Shown here: piece by piece, positions 1 through 11,870 of the stretch
How the letters are laid out: each line of letters starts with the position of its first letter
How positions within the stretch are numbered: the stretch's first letter is position 1
Assembly (NCBI GenBank): GCA_034620365.1
Contig: JAQGEQ010000326.1
Location: forward strand, 62,001-126,000
DNA: 64,000 bases
Direction: 5' to 3'
DNA from: Pegea sp. RAD2-039
Taxonomy: Eukaryota > Chordata > Thaliacea > Salpida > Salpidae
Translations under genes and position numbers: made by a program
The notes under the pieces: generated by a model
Seen by the model: the letters and a program-made list of their open reading frames with translations, nothing else
What the model was told of the DNA's origin: nothing
Database searches by the model: none

Positions 1-632
1 TCAAGTGTAAAGTCCTCAATAGTATTAAATTGTATGATGTTACATTAATAGTGAGCAACGATTAATCAAAAAATATATCAAACTATTTGTAGTTCTTTTT
101 AATTACAACAATAATTAGTTATATTTATATATATTATATTTTAGTCATAATTAGAGAATATTCTAATCAAAAGTCAAGACTTAATATTGACTTATTGAAT
201 ATACATTAGATTTAATTGAGAAACGATAAGCTTAACTTAAAAAAATAGATATTTAAATATCATGGAAATGTATAAAGAATTTATAATTTACAAGCCAACA
301 TAAACAAACAGAAACTGACTTAAAGTCTAATATTTTGACAGTTATAAACATTTACTAATCATTTTTATTTTAAAAAGTTTGAAAATTTAATGTCTAAACG
401 GAATACCAGCAAAAACTTAACAAAAATCAATACTAGCAATTGTCTTCTAATATTAAGCAAACTACATAAGTTTACAAAACATCAAAAGTCATTCATGATC
501 ATCTAACAACAATCATTTTTCTATTGGCATTAAGTTTACGCGCAACTAAAAGAGGCAAAAGAGAGCAACAAGACCTTATAATTAAACAATAATCATAAAA
601 TAAATTCTAAAAAATAAATATAAATATACAAA

Positions 633-648
633 TGACGTTACCAAACAT
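633..648 (+). promoter_or_regulatory. TGACGTTACCAAACAT conserved block
   Basis: A 16-base motif found in the flank of every ZNF unit examined; nine sites in this window, two of them (6792, 54052) with G in place of the second-to-last A. It contains a TGACGT half-site of CREB/ATF type. Conservation within drifting AT-rich flank suggests a cis-regulatory role, but recent duplication alone could explain part of it. Confidence 0.4.
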
Positions 649-1374
649 AATAACTTTTGGTCAAAGTCTTCTTAAGAACATATATAAATATGTTTAATTT
701 ATAAAAGTGAATATATATATATTTGATACATAAAAAGGATTTATTAATCTTCAAAATAGTTTGGAGAAATTATAATTTTGAAAGTGATATTAGAAACAAA
801 ACAATCTTTGCACGCAAATTCTGATGATAATATCAAAGTTATAGAAGCTTTTACTATTATGATTTTGTTGAATGTTGATTAATATTTTAATGATTTTGCT
901 GCTTTGTTCTCAATAATTTAGTACTTTTCAATTTTTTATTATTATAAAGTAACTGCAAAATCCAACTTCGAAAGAATATTTTTTCATTCACTTTGTTTTA
1001 TTTTTAATATTTTATATTTTAAAGTTACAAAAAACGAATAAATTTCAAGAAACACTTATAAATATTATTCATTTCAATTTTTTTTACAACCTCTGAAAGA
1101 CTATTCTAAAAGGTATTATTATTTGTGGATGAGTTTGTGGGTATGTATGACTGAATACAGTAATTAAGTACTAGAAAAACTTTTTTTCACAAAAAATAAT
1201 ATTAATGCGATATAACAATATTGTACCATCTACAAAGCAATGATTTATTGAAGTTTTAACATAGAATTTCAAAAGGACAGTAAGAGGTACATTTTAATTC
1301 ACAAAGCTATAAACAATAAGTGGAAAAGTAGTGTTGTTATTGTTAGTAGTGATAGCAGAATATTTTACCATTTA

Positions 1375-1530
1375 CGTAAGTGTTTCATCCCCTATTACTC
1401 TATATAGATAGTTCATTCTGTAGTTGACAGTGGTTTTTTGGTAGTGTTTTGTGAGTTATCTTCGTTATTAGTTTCCTTTTACCAATTCAATAAAGCTAAA
1501 GATGAAAGTTTTCAGATATGGAGTTTTAAT
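1375..1530 (+). promoter_or_regulatory. Conserved block between the ZNF families (copy 1)
   Basis: A block containing GTTTCATCCCCTATTACTC, then CTATATA, then a GTTCATTCTGTAG stretch and an AATAAAGCTAAA tail. It recurs at 18235-18390, 34035-34180, 43125-43340 and 62935-63085, and inverted at about 14080-14230. In several units it lies between the family-1 5' flank and family-2 coding remnants. The TATA-like string followed by a TCATTC initiator-like string makes it a candidate family-2 promoter or first exon. No transcript evidence. Confidence 0.35.
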
Positions 1531-2173
1531 ATCATATTTTCAAAACTATTCAAAATAAAAGTTTTAGCTAAATGCTCTTGGCTGTCAAATTATTAGAATT
1601 GAATTAATTTTTTTTAGTTTATATTGCCCTATCTGTATGTACCTACAATTTTTATATATATTAATGGTAAATAAATTGTTAATTTTCTTTAGTTGAGTTT
1701 TTTTTAACTTTCTTCTGTATTTTATTTTGTTTTTAAAGTTTCAGTTTTCATTTCCATTTATTTTCTGCATTATAAGTAAATCAAAATCAACACTTAAATT
1801 TGAATTTCATGAGTATATTGAAAATATTGAGTTAATTATATTTATCATTAAGACTTAATCACTGATATTTTTTAAAAGTTTAAAAGGCTAAGAACATTTT
1901 GTTTTAATAAAGTTAATTCTAAATACTATTATGTATGTGAAACATGATAAATTTATGTTTTAGCCTTCTAGAAAATTTTTGTTTAAACGTGAATGGTTTA
2001 CTGTTACAATTGGTTTACAAACTATATCACATGAAATAAATTAATAAGGAATTTAACTCTGTAAGAAAATCTTTAAATTAACTATTTATTGTTTCATTAT
2101 TATTTTTTTAAATTTGCAATAGATGTTTTAATAACAACAATTTTTTCTTTAAATTTAGAATATTAAGTAAATA

Positions 2174-2698
2174 ATGAATTTGATGAACGACAAAATACTA
2201 GACCGAAAAAGAAACCTTTCATTGGAGGATAGTAAGAACAATTTTACAAAGAAAACTACAGAAGAGACAAATTTCCAAAACTCGTTTAGTGGAACTAATA
2301 GCAACTATGAAATACACGTTGATCAAACTAGTTTAAACAGTATAAAAGAAGGTACACCAAGTACAAGTTACTCATATGAAGAAGTTAGTAAGGCTGCAAA
2401 AGAAGAGAAAGAAAAAGGTACCTGACTTGAAAACAATAATATGACTTTAAAAAACAAGAATGAATGTTTGGTTTGCAAAAAATATTTTAAATACAAATCT
2501 AAGCTTATCATTCACGAAAGAACTCATACTAGAGAGAAGCCTTATGAATGTATTGTTTGTGGAAGAGAGTTTAGTCGAAAACACCATTTGTTATATCACG
2601 AAAGAACTCATATTGGTGGGAAACCTTATGAATGTACTGTTTGTAGAAGAAAGTTTATTGAAAAATCTTACTTTTTAATTCATAGAAAGTCATGTTGA
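2174..2698 (+). pseudogene. Family-2 C2H2 ZNF, nonsense-interrupted (copy A)
   Basis: ATG at 2174 opens an 83-residue segment (MNLMNDK start, RKRNLSLEDS motif) that ends at an in-frame TGA at 2423-2425. The same frame then continues to 2698 with no shift. The homologous codon in relic B encodes Arg (KGTRIENN), so CGA or AGA became TGA. After the stop there are two good C2H2 fingers (about 2465-2620) and a third ending HRKSC, where the last His is replaced by Cys. Two linkers depart from TGEKP (TREKP, IGGKP). A 3' splice site (TTTAAATTTAG) ends at 2158, as in gene G. Probably a pseudogene; stop readthrough is possible but unsupported. Confidence 0.75.
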
Positions 2699-2790
2699 TG
2701 GGTAGCCATATAAATGTAATTCTTCTGAAAGAGTTTTTACTCAATTCAAATTGCTTACGCCATGAAAGATTCTGCAAATGTAAAAAAGAA
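2699..2790 (+). pseudogene. Vestigial finger after copy A
   Basis: In another frame directly after the stop, residues resembling PYKCNSSERVFTQFKLL are visible, with the second Cys replaced. The same position downstream of gene G carries a matching relic, so the ancestral family-2 array was longer. Confidence 0.5.
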
Positions 2791-3700
2791 TCTGTTTATC
2801 TGCAAATGTAAAATCTTTTGGAAAATCCGTATTTTATGTCGCTATTGTGCTTTATTAATTGAATAAGTTTATTAATTTAAGTTTACTATGTTGCATTGTC
2901 GCTATCGTGTTTAAAATATGAAGAAGTGAATGTGTTAAGATCTAAAGTTTTAAAAATTAAATAAATAGTTTATTTACTTATTAAAACTATTTGGTTTTCA
3001 TTGTCAAATTTTAAAGTTTGATACAATCTATTTTGTTAAACTATTTTTTTTCTTACAATAAGCTACGTAAAACTTAAATTCTTACTTAATAAATGCTGTG
3101 CAAACTGATGGTGATTTTTAATATTTGGTTAAAAATGGATTGAAAATGTTTAAATATTTAGTTTTAAATCTAACAATTAATCAGACCACATGTAGTCCAT
3201 AATCTTCTACTGCTAAATTGTGATGAAATGTATTTCTAATAAGTTTGTTAATAAAAATCCTTGATAAGTTTGAATAATAAGTAACAAAACTTTACAAAAA
3301 TAAATTGGTCGATTACTTTTAGGTAGAACCAAGAGATTTGATAAGCGCAAGTTTTTTCACACTATTTTTTAAGGTGTTTTCAAATTATTTTACAAAAACT
3401 TTTGTAAAAATAATAAAGGGAAAAATTTCAAAACAAAAAATGATAGGAAATTCTGGAGGTGCATTTCGAGAAAAAAAACGTTGAAATATCAAAACTTAAA
3501 TTAGTAATTCAAATTTGAAGTAAATATTTTTTGTTTAAATGATTTAAACCTAAATATACAAACTCAAATTGAAAACTTGATACTACGATGAAAAGTTGTT
3601 TAAAAATTATGTTTTCGAATGGTGTCATCCTGGATATATTTTGTTTTTTTGTTGGTATTACCAACTTTACATATTTTAATTTATCTTTCATTATTTACAA
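2791..3700. repeat. Family-2 3' flank, inverted counterpart of 52090-52800
   Basis: No gene. The stretch contains the 3' UTR-like string GAAGTGAATGTGTTAAGATC (near 2923), then the sequence facing 52320-52390 inverted (about 3293-3352, near GGTAGAACCAAGAGATTTG), then the ATTTGAAGTAAATATT segment near 3515 that is inverted relative to 5265-5345, 40720-40800, 52095-52190 and 58330-58410. Together with copy A it shows that 1860-3620 and 52090-53880 are inverted duplicates. Confidence 0.6.
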
Positions 3701-3859
3701 TTAGTTATATTTAACATTATTTGTTGTGCTTAGTATGATCATTGAAATAATTCAACTCCTTTCGCTTGTTTCAAATTCTTTATTCTAGAACAAATGTTAT
3801 TTAATAATAAATAAATCTAAATGTTATTTTGTTTTCCCATAAAAATTGCAATAATTACT

Positions 3860-4315
3860 AAAAACTGTAGTTTTACTTTCATAATAAAAAAAAAACACAA
3901 AAATAATCAGTTATGCAAACATATAAGGATTTAACAAAACTTTATAGGGTAACTAAAAAGTTACCACAATTTGGATTGCCCTTCTCAACTAAGAAAATGT
4001 AATTACTTTCAAAAACTTGTTGAAAAATAATAGAAGATTTTAACAAATACTTAATATACAAACTTTGAAAATTAAGGAATACAAATAATTTTGTAATAGT
4101 TTACATAAAAGATGTACGAAAATAACAACATAAAAATACCACCTTTATTTTAAAGTAAAAAATTAAATGTAAAACCATTATTATTTAATGTAGACCTACA
4201 CTATTTCAATAATAGTGCAATCATTAAAATAATCTATAAAAAGCATAAATTGCAACAACCTGCCAAACAAATAATTATTATTTTGTTTCCTTTAAACTCA
4301 AAGATGTTTATATAG
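3860..4315 (-). repeat. Family-1 (E/F-type) 3' flank, inverted
   Basis: Reverse complement of the DNA downstream of E and F (about 30380-30880 and 48460-48950), including the UTR string ATTCAAGTATGGAAAGATG. Its attachment to a family-2 coding piece (B) shows that B is a chimera. Confidence 0.6.
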
Positions 4316-4500
4316 TTATGTTACTTTTAAGTTTAAACACATTTTCATCTTTCCATACTTGAATTTGTGAATGACAAGCTTAGATTCGGATGTAAAATGT
4401 TTGTTACAAACTAAACATTCATTTTTGTTTTTGATAGAAGTCATATTGTTATTTTCAATTCTGGTACCTTTTTCTTTGTCTGCTTTTGCAGCCTTGGTAA
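4316..4500 (-). pseudogene. Family-2 ZNF relic fused to family-1 3' UTR (copy B)
   Basis: Reading leftward from about 4500: TKAAKADKEKGTRIENNN, the family-2 linker to finger 1 (NECLVC...KLVIH), then an abrupt change to translated UTR (KFKYGKMKMCLNLK). That UTR string is the one following the stop of E and F. The N-terminus is missing because a LINE fragment abuts at about 4500, and all later fingers are absent. The leftward open frame is a product of these two junctions and is not a gene. Confidence 0.7.
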
Positions 4501-4945
4501 ATTCAACGAAACACCACATTTGCCCAAAAACTTTACGAATTTTCAACATTTAAGAAATCTCTTATACAAACAAACTAAAACAGAACCTTCTATCAAATCT
4601 CTGTTCAAAGATCTTTGTATAGTTTACAAGAAATCTACTTCTAATTTCTAATTGGGAAGAGAAAGTGCAGTTTTATCTTCACCTTGCAAGAAAACGTTTT
4701 TTGGTTTCATAAATCATAAGCTTAAGGCGAGATCTCAAATACCTCCTCTAATTGATAACAGCGACCAGCTTGTGATGGAACCAGAAAATAAAACTGAGTT
4801 GCTAAATAACCAATTTAATAGCGTTTTTATAACCGATGATGGCAATACTCCTTCTCTCTCCTACTCCCACATTCTTACAAATGTCTCTGAGATGGTAGAT
4901 CTTGACATAACGGTCAATACGGTATCTAAGGTAATTTATTCTTTA
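4501..4945 (+). mobile_element. CR1/L2-like LINE fragment (copy 1)
   Basis: Homologous to 39995-40395 and 57580-57985. It begins in the region between endonuclease and reverse transcriptase (NSTKHHICPKTL, equal to KTPHLPKNL in the other copies). It continues through KTFFGFINHKLKARSQIPPL, LIDNSDQLVMEPENKTELL and the segment leading into the first reverse-transcriptase motif, ending near VIYSLKFSK. No RT core or tail follows. Family assignment rests on recognising the linker region of non-LTR elements. Confidence 0.65.
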
Positions 4946-6500
4946 AAATTTTCGAAGATCCTAATTCTCAAAACAAAGATTAATTTATTAATTTATTATT
5001 TTATAATTTATACGTCAGATTTCTTGCTAATCCTGTATTGATCATTTTGAGCACTTGAAAATTTTCGAACATCCTAATTCTTGGACCAAAGATTAAATAG
5101 TTAAATCGATTCATTGATCATACTAAGTAGTACTGATTGTAAAGAATAAATAACAAAAACAAGTATTTAAAGTTACTAATACCAACAAAAAAACCAAAAT
5201 GACTAAAGGGTGACGCCATTGGAAATAGTAAATTTTAAACAATGTATAAACAAAGGTTTTCAATTTTGGTTTGTATATTTAGGTTTGAGTCATTTAAACA
5301 AAAATATTTACTTCAAATTTGAATTACTAATTTAAGTTTTTAAATTTCAAAGTTTTTTTTTTCGAAATGCATATCCAGAATTTTCTATCATTTTTTTTAA
5401 ATTTATTTTTTGTAATTTTTTTTTAATTATTTGAAAAATGCTTTGAAAAATATTGAAAAAAAATTGTGAAAAAACGTTACAAAAACGTTAAAAATTTGCT
5501 ATTACATTTGTAATAATATAAAATTATTCTTTGCAGTTAAAATGTTAATTATTATATACATAATTTATAGTGTTTATAATAGACATTATGATTTTTGGCT
5601 AAGATATCGTGTGGATAGATGTGTTAAATCAACTTTTCGTTTATCTAATAAAATTTCCAGTTTTCTAATATTGTAAACAATAAACTGAAGTATTTTTGAA
5701 ACATTTTTTTTTATGAATTAAATTCTACATAATGGTTTTTTTACGTCACCCACAAACTTGTGCTGATTATTAAAAAACATATTTTAAATATAAACTAAAA
5801 GATTTTCTCAAAAAATTCGGTGAATTTGTAGATTGCATTATTTAAAGACATCGGCAAAATAAAGTTAGATGTTTTGGTCTTATCTTTTTTGCTGAAAGTA
5901 ATTCAGTTGAAAAAGTAATTGTGTTTAGATATACCGAAAGTAATTTAAGAAAAATGAAATATTATTAAATCTAAATTGACAAATTAAAATAATACTATTT
6001 TAAAATAGTTTAAACTGAACTTACTGGCAAACATTAAGCAAGTATTTCTTTTTCTGACGTAATAACTGGCTTGCTAACAAAGTTTAAGAAAATAGGATAA
6101 TTATTTCAATTTTTCATCAACTCAATCTTTTAAGTTAGTTTTAACCATTTGGGTAATAAACGTCTAAGTGCTATAGCAGAAGGGATTAATTATGATGCAA
6201 TATGGTTTATTAAAAAGTATTTATTTCTAAAATAAAATGATAAACAAAATAGCATTAGGTTTGAAAAAAAAGATTTTATGATCTATAACTTTATTTTCTT
6301 GAAATTATTTTGAGTATCTACTAAAAACTGAAGTTTCAATTAAAAAATAAAAACAAATTGCAAAGAGTAATAAGTTGAAGAAATTTAATAAGTTTTAAAC
6401 GGATTTCTTAACAAAAACTAAAATCTATCAGCAGTTTGCACAGCATTGATTAACTAAGAAATTAAAATCTAAATACAGAAGCTTTTTGATAAAAAATAAA
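4946..6500. repeat. Shared LINE-to-ZNF spacer (copy 1)
   Basis: No gene. Collinear with about 40396-41990 and 58000-59610, where it joins the LINE piece to a minus-strand ZNF; parts also match 14240-14930 and, inverted, 25080-26060. It contains the ACGTCAGATTTCTTGCTAATC string near 5012. Homology ends near 6520, so the ZNF expected next was lost at that junction. Confidence 0.6.
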
Positions 6501-6539
6501 GGAAAATAAAAAACTTGTGGGTTCAACTAAACTTGGACT

Positions 6540-8150
6540 AATAACGAAATGTTATAATGAACTTTATAAAAACAAAATGTTCTTAGCCTTTTAAACTTTT
6601 AAAACTTTAAAATAGTAAAGAAAAGCAACTTTTCATAAAATTAAGCAAGCTAGAAAATATTACAAGACATCGAAAACAATTCAGGATCATGTAACACCAA
6701 TTGTAATATTTTATCCACATTAAGCCTACAATCAAATAGAAGATGCAAAAGATAATAAAGCACTCCCTTTGAGCAATTTATACAACACAGTTGACGTTAC
6801 CAAGCATATTCTGTTTAAGTATATTTAACAAGATATATATATGTTTAATTCATAAAAGTGATTTATTGATCTTCAAAAAAGTTTGTAGAAATCATAATTT
6901 TGAAAGCAATGTTAGAAACATAATAATATTTGCACGTAAATTATGATGACAGAATTAAAGTTCTAGAAGTTTCTGCAGTTTGGATTTTGTAACTTGTCGA
7001 TTATTATTTCGATGCTTTTACTGTTTTGCTATTAATATTTGTTGTGCATTAAAATTTTTCAGCAATATTGAGTAACTACAAATCTAGACTTATTAAGAGA
7101 ATTTGTTAATGCAGCTTGCATTCCTTTTTTGTTTCTTTTAAAGCAACATAAAAGTATTAATTTTCTAGAAGTTTGTTTTAAATATTAATAATTTAAATAT
7201 TAATAATGTAAAACACATATAATATTAAGCTGAAAACTCTATCTTAAAAAGTTTATTTCAGATTTAGTTTGAAAAGAAAAAAAAACTTTCAAAAAAACGA
7301 TATTTGTACAGTTCAATTTTTTGAATGAGGTCTATAATTTTTACTAGAAAGCTCTTAGTAAGGTTTTTTAAAACCATTTAACTTTGTGATAAAGGAAATA
7401 TTTTATATTATTTCTTTATGATTTGTTTACATTTCTTTTATATGTTTAAATACAAATTATTTTAAAAGAGAATGTTTTAGGTATTCATAACCTAATTAAC
7501 TATATTAGTAATTTATAACGAGGCTTATAATTTAAAAGAAACTAATGTATAAATAGATGTTTCTTACTAATGGATCACAATTTAAAGATTAGTAATTATA
7601 GTATTACTAAATATAATATTAATATATAATTATTAATTATATTATAGTATTGTTATTATGATATCTAAGATTTTTTGTTGTTAATAGTATCTCTTAGTAG
7701 GATTTCATTAGCAGATTAATATAGAGATTAGCAACTACTTTTGAGTGTAGTTGCAAGAAACTAAAGTTTCGATGTTAAACTATCTATTTTTCAATTTAAT
7801 GAATTCTTTTTATCATTTCATATTAAAAATAAATGCATCTTAATAATACATTTTATCAACAATTCAATCATCATAATTACTCTCATCTGCTACAGCACTG
7901 AGTCATTTATTACCCAAATGTTTACATCAAACTTACAATTATAGGTTGATAAAAAATTAAGTGACTTTTTAATCTTTATTAAATTTGGAAAAAAATCAGA
8001 TGAACCATATTTTGCTGGTTGTTTAGCAGTTAGTTTATTTTAAACTTTTTTATTAGATAAGATCTTTACGAACTATTTGGTTTTATTATTTATACGTCAG
8101 ATCTGTTGCTAATCAACAAAACACAATAGTCTAACAATTTGTTTCGCTGT
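6540..8150. repeat. Repeat mosaic
   Basis: No gene. Two joined pieces: 6560-6850 matches 53830-54125, the 5' flank of gene G, and 6880-8150 matches 36050-37300. An AT-only tract lies near 7600-7650. The ACGTCAGATCTGTTGCTAATC string at about 8093 marks the start of another dispersed repeat that is cut short. Confidence 0.5.
6792..6807 (+). promoter_or_regulatory. TGACGTTACCAAGCAT variant of the conserved block
   Basis: Family-2-type variant (G at position 13) of the flank motif; the same variant occurs upstream of gene G at 54052-54067. It follows a conserved ACTCCCTTTGAG string in both places. Confidence 0.35.
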
Positions 8151-8481
8151 AGTTAATCTTCCCCCCATTGTCTTACTTCTATAATATTTAAAAGAATTCA
8201 TCTTTAAATGCCTTTTATGGCTATATGGATTCTCCTAATATAAACGAAGCCAACTCTGAAAATAATACAAGTATATAATTCTCATATCCTCGTCCAACTG
8301 CATAAATATACGTAGTTAACAGTTATCTTTTTAGTTTTTCAATGAAAATTGCTTCCGAAGTCTTACTAATTCAATGATTTTGTTGATTTTAGAGTTAAAA
8401 CATAGTTTCAGTAATCAGCAGTTACAAGATCGATTAAAAACGAATATACTCTTGAAGATATTCTTCTAGATATCGTTATAT

Positions 8482-8497
8482 GAATATCTAGATATTC
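8482..8497. repeat. Perfect 16-bp palindrome
   Basis: GAATATCTAGATATTC is identical on both strands, and sits next to a related AGATATC at about 8468. AT-rich DNA makes short palindromes common, so no function is claimed. Confidence 0.5.
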
Positions 8498-9589
8498 TAA
8501 ATATATTTTAAAAGAAAAGAGTTTTTCAGCAGAACTTTTGTGTAATAATTTAAATTTGATGAAAAAATAAATCAACTGGAGATTAATTAACTAAGATTAA
8601 CAAAGTCAGTGAAATGTAACATTTGCAACTTAATTTGACTCCAAATTGCTGATAAATTATTACTATATAACTTGATTTAATGAATTAATAATAAATAAAT
8701 ATAAGAAAATTTCTTTGATTGGAAAAACTCAGGATAGTGAAACAAAAATAATAAACTGGGTTAATGATTTAAAATTTTCTGATTTTTTGTCACTGCATCG
8801 TGTTGCTATATGAAAGCAAAAGAACTTTTTCGTCATCTGCTTGCTTCCATCAACTGATACAACCTTTAAGACTTTCTCAACAAAATAACCTTTTTTAATA
8901 GGTGATCAGAATTTTAATAGTTTTTGCAATATTACTTTAAATAAACTGTTAAACTTTGTTGTGCTCACATAATATACAATCATTATCAGTTCAATAGATG
9001 TTGACTCCGTAGTTTGTACAAAATTATTTCAATATTAACGATTATTCTTTGGATTTGAATAAAATCAATTTTTTCATTGAACAATTTTTCGATTGAAATC
9101 AGTATGAGCAATTTCAAATATTTTTATTAAATAATTAATTTGCCTTCATCGTTTTAAACAACGATTTTTTTTTATTAATAACTTCTTATAAAACTTTTCA
9201 TTAAATCTGTTTTGATGGATGAAACTCATGAAACAAAATTAAAAAAACCTTTAAGAGATTGAACAGTTAAGATTCGTTGAAAATAATTCAACTTCAATAT
9301 ATAGAACAATTTCCAAATTTCAGAAAAAATACTTTTCAGAAACATTGTTTAATAACTTGTATGGTTTTCATAAACTTGCTTCAATTTAGTGTTTGTTGGT
9401 TCAATTTTAAAATAAAAAATTTTTCTTACGAAGAATATTATTATACTTAACTCAAATTCATTTTTTCCCAATTAAAGAAAAGAAACCACCGTTTAGAACA
9501 AGAAAATATGATTTATCTTATCTATTAAATACGTTGTGTTATTGAATGTATTTTCAAATGTTGGTATTAATGACATAAGTTGAAAATAA

Positions 9590-9990
9590 TATTTTGCAGA
9601 AAGTCAAATTTATTTAAAGTTCATCGACAGATTGTCGATTCCAAAATGTTGAAGGAAAAAAGCTTTCATAGCTGTGCAATAACTTGATAACTATTTCTCT
9701 GCTTTACGAATTTCATTCAATCTAGTATTTGTCCGGAGGAAAGTATTTTTCTAAACTTTTATTTTTCTCTAAATGTTTCATTTATTAAAAATTTTGAGAC
9801 AAACTTTATTTCTTTGACATTAGTCTTATAGAAGATTATAACTTACTGATAGTTGCATAAAACTTTTGTTGTAAGTTCAAAGTCTGTGAGCTAGACTATT
9901 TATCTAACAGATCTAAGAATAGAAAAATTATAATTTTACAAAATATGAAATAAAACTATTATAGGGTAAGCTTTTTTACTTTTTTTTAAA
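9590..9990. repeat. Diverged direct repeat, copy 1
   Basis: Pairs with 11380-11870 in the same order: a palindrome ATCGACAGATTGTCGAT (9623-9639), a CTAGTATTTGTC-GGAGGAAAGTA string, an ACAAACTTTATTTCT string, then CAGATCTAAG and ACAAAATATGAAA. About 1.8 kb separates the copies. Probably two insertions of one old element; no coding sequence recognised. Confidence 0.55.
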
Positions 9991-11379
9991 CCTTACACGT
10001 AGTTAAAAAACTAATCTGATACTAATTTCTAGGTTTTTTTAGGGTTTTTTAATTCAGTGAAACAATCTGTTAGCTAATTTTGATCAACTTAAATTGTGTA
10101 TCAGAACTAAAATAACTAAGCAGTGCAATTATCAAAGATACTGATGATGAATATCTAATATAGAACTTTTACTTCTGCAAACATCTTAGATACAGATCTT
10201 ATCTTAATACTTTCTTTTTTAATTTAGTGAATTACTGAGTTGGAAAAACTATACAATAACATAGCCTGAAGCAATGCAAAGTTTTCAAAGTTATTTATCA
10301 TTAGCGACATCTAGCGTCAACGTTTTCGACTAAAAAATTAAAAATAAAAAATCGTTAAATAAATTGTTCTAATTATATAGAAAAGTGGTTTTAGTTACAC
10401 AAAATAAACAATTTTAGATTTGAATTAGTTTTTAAAAATTAAACTAAGTTCTTATAAAATATATAATAATGATAGAACATACAAGAAGAAAGAATAAATA
10501 CAAGAAGAATACTAATAAGAATAATATTTAGAAGAAAAATAAGGATAGAAACAAAAAGAACATTTACTAATGATAAGATATACAAACAATTTAAAAGATT
10601 TGAATTATGATAAGATTTGTAGGAAAATAAAATCAAATACTTATTAATATTAAAGACTAGAAAATATAAATCAAAATTATCCTTCTCTTTTTATACATTG
10701 TAGGTATTTGTAAGTTTTTATCAAACCTAGCATTAAAATTAATAAGCTTAATAAATCATTTAAAATAATTTAAGCAAAATCATAACATCGAATATATTGA
10801 CTAAATTCTCAAATAATTTTATAAATAGAAATTAGTGAACCAGAACCTTTGCAGTTTGTGGCGACGATTTGTTTGATAAAGTAAAATACTGAAAAGAAAG
10901 ATTAATATTTTGATATAACAGCTAAATAAAGAGATAAGATAATTCAAATAAAATTATCATTAATAACCAAAATTAAATATTAACAAACTAAAATGATACT
11001 TTCATCAAGAGTATTAATCGAAATTAAAAGAATATGAAATTTATTGGCTGGTTAATAAATTTATACATGTCTACAAATTGTCTATTTCAAAATCTTGCGC
11101 GTTTTCAAGACCTAATTAGTCTAATGTTCCATAATAATTCATTGACTATCATCTCTTTCGATCTAATAACTGTCAAAACAAAAGTTAATTTTAATAATTA
11201 CTTTCTCTTTTATAACTTTGATTTATTTAGAACTCTTACAAAATGTTTTCCTTTGAGAACAATTTTAAATTACTTTTTTTACTTAATTAAATTAATTTTC
11301 TACAAAAAGTTTATCGAAGACTAGAAAGAAAAAAACATTTATAAAACAACTAAGTGAAATAATATATTTATTACAAGAG

Positions 11380-11870
11380 TTGAAAATAATACATTTTCAG
11401 AAATTCAATTTTTTATAAAGTTTATCGACAGATTGTCGATTTCAAAATATTGCTAGTGTGGTGGACAACTAGCTGAGCAATTTGTTGAACTAAAAAATAG
11501 TTCTTTGTTTTATTAATTTCTTTCGATCTAGTATTTGTCAGGAGGAAAGTACTTTTTCAAACTTTTCTTTTTCTCAATAAGTTTGATTTATTAAAAACTG
11601 TTAGACAAACTTTATTTCTCTGACATCAATCTTATAGAAGACTGTATCTTATTTCTAGGTGCAAAATACTTTTGAGTTTAAATTTTTCAAGTAATTCGTT
11701 AAAACTAAACATATTTTTAATATAAAGATATTTGTATTAGTTTGAATAAAATTTTTACAAATATTAAAAAATAAAGTCTTTCAAGTTCAAAGTCCTAGAC
11801 TATTTATCAAACAGATCTAAGGAGAAATTTACAATTTTACAAAATATGAAAATCAAATTATTACAGCGAC
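11380..11870. repeat. Diverged direct repeat, copy 2
   Basis: Second copy of the 9590 repeat, with the same palindrome at 11424-11440 and the same order of conserved strings. It is longer than copy 1 because of an AT-rich insertion around 11690-11780. Confidence 0.55.

Larger units (their letters stand above)
1..1900. repeat. Family-1 ZNF 5'-flank copy
   Basis: No gene seen. This stretch is collinear with 61590-63300 and 16940-18700, and matches the DNA upstream of E and F (about 28000-28980 and 46000-46980) in reverse complement. In the other minus-strand units this DNA lies immediately upstream of a family-1 gene, so it is read as the 5' flank of a minus-strand ZNF just outside the left edge. 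It is very AT-rich, with TATATA runs near 125-140 and 690-725. Confidence 0.7.

Noticed and set aside
10439..10636. Minus-strand hydrophobic frame that looks like membrane segments
   Set aside because: AT-rich DNA gives Leu/Ile/Phe-rich chance frames; no homologous copy and no start context.
11034..11324. 96-residue plus-strand open frame
   Set aside because: No domain, composition typical of AT-rich chance frames (Phe, Leu, Ile, Asn), no second copy to test conservation.
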